Assembly: GCF_012931985.1 (NCBI RefSeq)
Contig: NZ_JAAFGM010000012.1
Coordinates: forward strand, 1-64,000
DNA from: Candidatus Roseilinea sp. NK_OTU-006
Lineage (GTDB): Bacteria > Chloroflexota > Anaerolineae > J036 > Brachytrichaceae
DNA: 64,000 nucleotides
Direction: 5' to 3'
Below the pieces are notes generated by a model, which saw only the letters and a list, made by a program, of their open reading frames with translations, was not told the DNA's origin and ran no database searches. The translations under genes and the position numbers were made by a program. Below are positions 59,101 through 64,000 of this stretch, piece by piece; position 1 is the first letter of the stretch; each line of letters starts with the position of its first letter.

Positions 59101-60015
59101 TCACGCATATCCCGTGCTGATCACGGCCAGGATGCTCTTGTTCAACTCGGTGCGCGCTTTCACCACGTCGTCTTGATACTTCAGGATCACGCCCAACGTC
59201 TCGTCCACGATGCGCTCGTCCAGCGCGGTCTGGTCGAGCGCGACGAGGGCAGCGATCCAGTCGAGGGTCTCGGCGATGCCGGGCAACTTGTACAGCTCGG
59301 CGCGGCGCAACTCTTGTACGAACTGCGTGACCTGCTTGGCCAGTTGCGCCGGCGCGTGCGGCACCTTGGCGCGCACGATCGCCAGCTCTTTCTCGAAGCT
59401 CGGATAGTCTATCCACTGGTAGATGCAGCGCCGCTTCAACGCGTCGTGGATCTCGCGCGTGCGGTTCGAGGTGATGATGACGATGGGCGGCTGTTGCGCC
59501 TTGATCGTGCCGATCTCCGGGATGGTGATCTGGAAGTCGGACAGCACCTCCAGCAGGAAAGCCTCGAACTCCTCGTCGCTGCGGTCCAGCTCGTCAATCA
59601 GCAGCACCGGCGGCTTCTCGCGGCTGTCCTCGATGGCCTGCAGCAGCGGCCGCTTGAGCAGGAACTTCGGCCCGAATAGCTCGGCCTCTTCGTCTTCGAT
59701 CCGCTCGCCCTTCGCCTCCATTAGCCGGATGTGCATGATCTGCCGGGTGTAATTCCAGTCGTACACCGCGTGGTTCACGTCCAACCCCTCGTAGCACTGC
59801 AGGCGGATCAATTCAGTATCCAGCGCAGCGGCGAGCACTTTGGCGATCTCGGTCTTGCCCACGCCGGCCTCGCCTTCCAGGAATAACGGCCGGCGCAGCT
59901 TGAGCGCCAGGAAGATGGACGTGGCCAAACTGCGCTCGGCGATATAGTTCTGCGCGCGCAGCGCCGCTTCCAAGTCGTCAATGGTCTTGAGCGAAGCGAT
60001 TGAGGCGATGGTCAT
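59101..60015 (-). CDS. MoxR-family AAA+ ATPase
   Basis: A 304-residue ATPase. Walker A is GEAGVGKTE, Walker B is VLLIDELDRSDEE, and the MoxR-specific LEVLSDFQITIPEIG and ITSNRTREIHDALKRRC (sensor 1 and Arg finger region) are present. MoxR ATPases remodel or activate protein complexes together with VWA partners, here the CoxE-like protein encoded two genes downstream. A TAAGAT box (60028-60033) lies 12 nt before the ATG. Confidence 0.95.
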   Translation of the reverse strand: MTIASIASLKTIDDLEAALRAQNYIAERSLATSIFLALKLRRPLFLEGEAGVGKTEIAKVLAAALDTELIRLQCYEGLDVNHAVYDWNYTRQIMHIRLMEAKGERIEDEEAELFGPKFLLKRPLLQAIEDSREKPPVLLIDELDRSDEEFEAFLLEVLSDFQITIPEIGTIKAQQPPIVIITSNRTREIHDALKRRCIYQWIDYPSFEKELAIVRAKVPHAPAQLAKQVTQFVQELRRAELYKLPGIAETLDWIAALVALDQTALDERIVDETLGVILKYQDDVVKARTELNKSILAVISTGYA

Positions 60016-60033
60016 CTCTTGGCCGCAATCTTA

Positions 60034-60125
60034 CCCCGATGAACGGATGATTCGTGACTCATGACTTGCCTACTCCCGACTTCCCACTCCCCTCGGTCGA
60101 GGATCGTGAATCACCCATCATCAAT
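60034..60125. repeat. Low-complexity intergenic stretch
   Basis: The gap between the MoxR gene and the dehydrogenase consists of word variants such as GATTCGTGACTCATGA, GATCGTGAATCACCC, ATCATCAATCATGA and CTCCCGACTTCCCACTCC. Dyads are short and imperfect (GATTC/GAATC), so it is a weaker member of the set at 20771, 45036 and 46600. Confidence 0.4.
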
Positions 60126-61185
60126 CATGACCTCCAAACCTGACGCCGAACTTGATCGTCGTCTCCGGGCGCTCGCGGATGGCCACCAGCGCTTCCGGCG
60201 CATCCTCGAACGACACGATCGGCGTGACCACGCCCGCGCCGGTGATCAGCCCAGCGCAGAAGAGTTCGATCGTCGTCTGATAGGCCCGTTCGTGATCCCA
60301 AAGCGGGTAGGAACGGTCGGGGTTCTCCCAGCCACTCCATGCCTGGCTGCCGACGAGGGTGGGTCGGTTGTGATGGAACTCCTCGCTCAGGTTCAGATCG
60401 CGGCAGTCCTTCGGCCCCCACGGCACATGCACCACCGTGCCGCATTGCCGCAGGCAACGGATCGCTTCGTGCAATGCGCGGCCAGCCCCAGAGGTCTCGA
60501 TAGACACGTCCACGCCCTTATTGCCGGTGGCACGCTTGATTTCGAGGGCGACGTCGCATGTGTTCGGGTCGAGCGCTCGATCGGCGCCGTGGCGCTCGGC
60601 GAAGGCGCGGCGCATCGGCAGCGGATCCACAGCGAAGACTTTGCGCGCCCCGCCGGCCCGCGCGATCTGCACGACCATCAGGCCGATCGCGCCTAGGCCG
60701 AACACGGCGACGGAGTCGCCGATGCGGATGTTGCCGTCGCGCACGGCTACGAAGGCGACGTGTGCCGGATCCACGCACACGGCATCCACTTCCGACAAGT
60801 CGCCCAGCGGTCGCAGCTTGTCTTCCGGCGCTTGATGCACTTCGCGGATCGGCCCGTAGCCGAACACGCGCTCGCCTGGCCGAAACCGGGTTACGGCGCT
60901 TCCCACCTCGCTCACGACGCCGACGATCATGTTGCCGATGTTGCGCTCCGGTCGTTCCGCCGGTGCTTGCGGCTCTGCCGGCGTCGGGCGCGGTAGAAAC
61001 ATGCGCAGCTCGGGGTGCCATTCTTTGCGCTCGAAGGAGCTTCCGGTGATCAGCTGCAGCTCCGTGCCGTGTTTGGGCGCGGCGAACTGCACCCGGACGC
61101 GCACTTCGTTCGGGCCGAGCGCGTCGAGGTGATATTCACGAAAGCGAAAAGAGGTCCCGTCGCGGGTGACGATCTCACGGGGCAT
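60121..61185 (-). CDS. Medium-chain dehydrogenase/reductase (zinc-type alcohol dehydrogenase family)
   Basis: A 354-residue MDR protein. The Rossmann motif is VAVFGLGAIGLMVVQIARAGG with the acidic residue of NAD binding in FAVDPLPMRR, and GVDVSIETSGAGRAL is typical of the family (stretches quoted in parts). The catalytic zinc Cys of the G-x-C-G-T-D motif is replaced (AAPKHGTELQL), and the four-Cys structural zinc lobe is absent, so a zinc-dependent alcohol dehydrogenase reaction is doubtful. ATG 61185 is chosen, with AGGAGC upstream. It is divergent from the AraD1-like gene and may share a pathway with it. Confidence 0.85.
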   Translation of the reverse strand: MPREIVTRDGTSFRFREYHLDALGPNEVRVRVQFAAPKHGTELQLITGSSFERKEWHPELRMFLPRPTPAEPQAPAERPERNIGNMIVGVVSEVGSAVTRFRPGERVFGYGPIREVHQAPEDKLRPLGDLSEVDAVCVDPAHVAFVAVRDGNIRIGDSVAVFGLGAIGLMVVQIARAGGARKVFAVDPLPMRRAFAERHGADRALDPNTCDVALEIKRATGNKGVDVSIETSGAGRALHEAIRCLRQCGTVVHVPWGPKDCRDLNLSEEFHHNRPTLVGSQAWSGWENPDRSYPLWDHERAYQTTIELFCAGLITGAGVVTPIVSFEDAPEALVAIRERPETTIKFGVRFGGHD

Positions 61186-61272
61186 ATGAGGCTCCTGTTT
61201 CAAGAATCGGGCAGGAGGATTGTAGGTCAGATTCGTCGCGCCGCTGCATGTTGCAATCGGTAGCATCGCCCA

Positions 61273-61278
61273 TACAAT
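61273..61278 (+). promoter_or_regulatory. -10 box for the AraD1-like gene
   Basis: TACAAT ends 11 nt before the ATG at 61290, leaving a leader of a few bases at most. It overlaps the region divergent from the dehydrogenase gene. Confidence 0.45.
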
Positions 61279-61289
61279 GCACAGCGATC

Positions 61290-62300
61290 ATGCGTCTGGT
61301 GCAATTCCTCGACGAAGCCGGCCGGCAGCGCGTCGGCGTGCCGTCCGACGACGGCAGCCAACTGCGCGTGGTGCGCGAAGCCGCCGGTGTGTACGAACTG
61401 GCGCTTGAGGCGGCGCGGTCAGGCCGTTCACTCGGTGAACTTGTCGCGCGGCGCTTGAGCGATGAGGTCGTTTCCTACGACCGCGTCATCGCCGAGCGGC
61501 GCATCCTGCCGCCGTTTACGCACCCCGAACCGGCGCGGCTGTTGCTCTCCGGCACCGGCCTGAACCATCTCGGCAGCGCCCTGGCCCGCAACGCGATGCA
61601 TGCGCAGGCCCATGCGTCAGGCGACGCGCCGATGAAGAAGACCGACTCGCTCATCTTGTTCGAGTGGGGCCTAGCCGGTGGCAAACCCGCGCCCGGCGAA
61701 ATCGGCAGCCAGCCCGAATGGTTCTACAAAGGCGATGGGTCGTGGGTCACGTCGCCGGAGCAGCCACTGCTCATGCCACCCTGGGCGCTGGATGGCGGCG
61801 AAGAAGCCGAGCTGGCCGGGCTATACGTGATCGGCGACGACGGCGAAGTGCTGCGCGTTGGCTTTGCGCTGGCCAACGAGTTCTCCGATCACGTGATGGA
61901 GCGGCAAAACTATCTTTATCTGGCGCATTCCAAGTTGCGCCCGTGCTCGTTCGGCCCGGAGGTGCTGCTTGGCGACATACCGACCGGCGTGACCGGCGAG
62001 GTGCGCGTTCGGCGCGGCGACGCGGTGATCTGGGCGGAGTCGTTCGCAACCGGCGAGGCCAACATGTCGCACACCATCGCCAATATCGAACACCATCACT
62101 TCAAGTATGCGCCGTTTCGCCGACCGGGCGATGCACACGTGCATTTCTTCGGCGCGTCGGCGCTGAGTTGCGCTGCCGGGGTGACGGCGCAGCCCGGCGA
62201 CGTGTTCGAGATCGAGTCGCCTTTGTTTGGGCGCCCCCTGCGCAATCCGCTGATGCGCTCCGCCGAGCGCGACGTGCTCGTGCGCGTTCGGGTGTTGTAA
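61290..62300 (+). CDS. AraD1/GguC-like fumarylacetoacetate-hydrolase-family protein
   Basis: A 336-residue protein of the FAH superfamily. LLLSGTGLNHLGSALARN, the Glu-rich metal site GGEEAELAGLYVIGDDG, GFALANEFSDHVMERQNYLYL and NIEHHHFKYAPFRRPGD match the AraD1/GguC group, thought to act on 2-keto-3-deoxy sugar acids such as those from L-arabinose or galacturonate. Start ATG 61290 is used because MRLVQFLDEAG is the conserved N-terminus. With uxaC and the enolase-superfamily gene it adds to a sugar-acid theme in this window. Confidence 0.85.
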   Translation: MRLVQFLDEAGRQRVGVPSDDGSQLRVVREAAGVYELALEAARSGRSLGELVARRLSDEVVSYDRVIAERRILPPFTHPEPARLLLSGTGLNHLGSALARNAMHAQAHASGDAPMKKTDSLILFEWGLAGGKPAPGEIGSQPEWFYKGDGSWVTSPEQPLLMPPWALDGGEEAELAGLYVIGDDGEVLRVGFALANEFSDHVMERQNYLYLAHSKLRPCSFGPEVLLGDIPTGVTGEVRVRRGDAVIWAESFATGEANMSHTIANIEHHHFKYAPFRRPGDAHVHFFGASALSCAAGVTAQPGDVFEIESPLFGRPLRNPLMRSAERDVLVRVRVL

Positions 62301-62305
62301 GCGCA

Positions 62306-63499
62306 TCAGCCGGCGGCGTAGATGCGCTCCAGCAGGCCGATGCGCCCCGCCCAGCCGAACTGCGTCCAGATGCGCTGTTGCGCTGCGCCACCGAGGCGAT
62401 CGGCGAATGCAGGATCGTCGAGCAGACACTTCATCGCTGCGTAGAACGCTTCGGTGTCGCCCGGTGGGGTGAGCAGGCCGGAGCGTGCATGCTCCAGATA
62501 GACGCGATTCATGCCCACGTCGCTCACGACCATCGGCTTGCCGCAAGCCATGTAGTCCATCACTTTGCCGCTGCACTTGGCGCGGTTGATGTTCGTGTCG
62601 CGGTAGGGGTAGATCGCAATGTCGGCGGCGACCAGCCGCTCCACAAGTTGCGCATGTGGCATGAAGCCGTGCCATTCGACGCGGTGGGCGATGCCGGCGG
62701 ATGCGATGACCTGCCGAAGCGAGGTGACGCCGTCGCCCGTCGCAATGATGACCCAGCGCATGTCGGGCAAGCGCCGAATCGCACAGGCCGCGATGTCCAG
62801 GTCGTGATTGCGTGGAACCGTGCCGGCATAGATAGCCACGGGTTGGCGCCAGCCGAACTGCGTGCGCAGTGCTTCTCGCTTTGCCTGCGCCTGGGCGACT
62901 TGTGCGCGCAGCGCCTCGTCCGGCCCGTTCGGCAGGAGATAGACGCCGTTCGCCGACCGCCCGCGCGTCCCTCTGAATTGGCGGGTGCGCTCGACAAGGA
63001 CCTCGCTGGCGCAGGTGATCTGTGAGGCAGCGCGCAACGCCCAACGTTCCTGCCACTGCATGAACAACTTCTGTGCAGGCGGATAGGGATTGACATCCAG
63101 CCATCCGCCGCGGCCTTCCCAGTCGTCGTTGTCGAGAATCAGTTTCAGGTCGCGGGTTGCAGGTTGCCGTTTGAGCAACCACATGGCGAGCGCGGCGACG
63201 CCAACCGGCTTGAAAATGTGAATCACGTCGGGTTGGAGCTGACGCGCGCGCCGAGCAAGCTGATTTGCCAGGCTGAGATACACACCCACTCCCGACTTCT
63301 CATTGCCGAGCCTGGCGTTCTCCACCTGCACGCCCTCGCGCTCCCACGTCTTGCCGGTATCGGCCGGGTTGTCGTAAGGCGGGATGAGGACGGTCACCCG
63401 ATGACCGCGCCGGGCGAGCGCCGTCGCCATCGGCAGGATGCGCGCGCTGACGGTGGCCTTGGGCGAAAAGGCGAAAGGCGCGAGATGGACGATGTTCAT
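62306..63499 (-). CDS. GT4-family glycosyltransferase
   Basis: A GT-B glycosyltransferase of 397 residues. The N-terminal domain begins MNIVHLAPFAFSPKATVSARILP; the C-terminal donor-binding domain has VAIYAGTVPRNHDLD, IATGDGV, HGFMPHAQLVERLVAADIAI and MDYMACGKPMVVSDVGMN, where the usual Glu before AMACGKP is Asp. Acceptor and sugar cannot be predicted. Its stop is 5 nt from the stop of the convergent AraD1-like gene. A GATAAT box (63512-63517) lies 12 nt upstream. Confidence 0.9.
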   Translation of the reverse strand: MNIVHLAPFAFSPKATVSARILPMATALARRGHRVTVLIPPYDNPADTGKTWEREGVQVENARLGNEKSGVGVYLSLANQLARRARQLQPDVIHIFKPVGVAALAMWLLKRQPATRDLKLILDNDDWEGRGGWLDVNPYPPAQKLFMQWQERWALRAASQITCASEVLVERTRQFRGTRGRSANGVYLLPNGPDEALRAQVAQAQAKREALRTQFGWRQPVAIYAGTVPRNHDLDIAACAIRRLPDMRWVIIATGDGVTSLRQVIASAGIAHRVEWHGFMPHAQLVERLVAADIAIYPYRDTNINRAKCSGKVMDYMACGKPMVVSDVGMNRVYLEHARSGLLTPPGDTEAFYAAMKCLLDDPAFADRLGGAAQQRIWTQFGWAGRIGLLERIYAAG

Positions 63500-63511
63500 T
63501 CCGACCGACGA

Positions 63512-63527
63512 ATTATCATGCTACTAT
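63512..63527. promoter_or_regulatory. Compact divergent -10 boxes for the GT4 and PBP genes
   Basis: On the minus strand GATAAT (63517-63512) lies 12 nt before the GT4 ATG; on the plus strand TACTAT (63522-63527) lies 7 nt before ATG 63535. The two starts are only 35 bp apart, which leaves no room for normal leaders on both sides. Confidence 0.4.
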
Positions 63528-63534
63528 GTGCGCG

Positions 63535-64000
63535 ATGCTCCGTCGTTTGCGGCTCAGACGCGCGTTGATCATTTTGCTGGTCATCGCCGTCGTTGCGCCG
63601 TTGGCGGCCTTTGCTGCGCTGTGGTTCACGCTGCCGGATGTGAGCCAGCTCTACCGACGCACCCAGACGCCCAGCACGCGCATCCTGGATCGCCACGGCC
63701 GGCTGCTGTATGAGATCTTCGATCCACGCAGCTTGAGCGGCGGACGCCACACGCCGATCCCACTCGAACGCATCCCGCTGCGCTTGCGCCAGGCGACGAT
63801 TGCCGTCGAAGATGCCAGCTTCTACGACAACCCCGGCGTAGATCTCGTCGGCATCGCCCGTGCGCTGTGGATCAACCTGCGCGGCGGCGAAGCACTGGCC
63901 GGCGGCAGCACCATCACTCAGCAACTCGCCCGCATGTTGCTGCTCGACCCCGATGAGCGCAGCCAACGCACGTTGCTGCGCAAGCTGCGTGAGTCACTGC
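63535..64000 (+). CDS. GT51 penicillin-binding protein, N-terminal part (cut by window end)
   Basis: The first 155 residues of a second peptidoglycan glycosyltransferase. After a basic start (MLRRLRLRRALI) comes one membrane helix, then TRILDRHGRLLYEIFD, the catalytic Glu in ATIAVEDASFYDNPGVD, and GGSTITQQLARMLLLDPDE. It differs from the PBP1A gene at 21.8 kb and is probably a PBP1C-like or bifunctional class A enzyme. The frame is open to the last base. ATG 63526 is an in-frame alternative start. Confidence 0.88.
   Translation, partial: MLRRLRLRRALIILLVIAVVAPLAAFAALWFTLPDVSQLYRRTQTPSTRILDRHGRLLYEIFDPRSLSGGRHTPIPLERIPLRLRQATIAVEDASFYDNPGVDLVGIARALWINLRGGEALAGGSTITQQLARMLLLDPDERSQRTLLRKLRESL

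Noticed and set aside
1-64000. tRNA, rRNA, CRISPR array or replication origin
   Set aside because: Read through for cloverleaf consensus words, regularly spaced direct repeats and DnaA-box clusters; none was convincing by eye. A covariance-model scan would settle the tRNA question.

Overview
High-GC bacterial DNA, most likely from a Chloroflexota (Anaerolineae-like) genome. This assignment is inferred from several things together: single-membrane-style lipoproteins and anchors, an archaeal-type HMG-CoA synthase/thiolase/DUF35 trio, receptor-like Ser/Thr kinases with Thr-Pro linkers, DUF4058 and DUF1361 proteins, and many genes with a TANNNT -10 box only 6-12 nt upstream of the start codon. 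No rRNA, tRNA or CRISPR array was found, and no gene-free stretch exceeds about 270 bases.

Layout. 0-5.4 kb: the tail of an IS5-type transposase, a membrane-anchored di-haem cytochrome cd1 nitrite reductase, a DUF1361 protein, uronate isomerase and ferritin. 5.4-12.5 kb: SppA protease, DUF1232 protein, two membrane-anchored coiled-coil proteins (one with paired helix-hairpin-helix motifs), a YhdH/AcuI-type reductase, and a thioredoxin-like protein whose first active-site cysteine codon is TGA (candidate selenoprotein). 12.5-17.9 kb, minus strand: YraN, a small membrane protein, purH, a purN with two frameshifts, an SH3 lipoprotein and a membrane protein. 17.9-21.8 kb: a three-subunit molybdenum hydroxylase. 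21.8-30.6 kb, plus strand: PBP1A, MFS transporter, GNAT protein, MutM and the mevalonate-entry trio.

30.7-40.7 kb, minus strand: a phospho-signalling island with two tandem Ser/Thr kinases, a zinc-ribbon membrane protein, a zinc-ribbon FHA protein, an extracellular VWA/intracellular FHA receptor-like protein, a PP2C phosphatase fused to a kinase-like remnant, a short FHA protein and a PP2C-like protein that seems to have lost its active site. 40.8-56.9 kb: a catabolic and transport region with a RidA-like protein, membrane dipeptidase, class III aminotransferase, IclR regulator, M81 (MlrC-like) peptidase, creatininase-family amidohydrolase, a frameshifted enolase-superfamily enzyme, a beta-propeller, a divergent GroEL-like chaperonin, an uncharacterised protein, and a carbohydrate-type ABC importer lacking a local ATPase gene. 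57-60 kb: a MoxR/DUF4058/VWA (CoxE-like) operon. 60-64 kb: a zinc-type dehydrogenase homologue, an AraD1/FAH-family protein, a GT4 glycosyltransferase and the start of a second bifunctional-type PBP.

The items most worth following up are the TGA-interrupted thioredoxin with a hairpin of SECIS shape, the signalling island with degenerate kinase and phosphatase modules, the chaperonin-like protein with Glu at the catalytic Asp position, the recurrent leaderless-type promoter layout, and a set of short intergenic dyads with low-complexity interiors, one of which supplies the start of a gene. Three single-base frameshifts, at least two of them in homopolymers (purN and the enolase gene), may be assembly errors and should be checked before being called pseudogenes.
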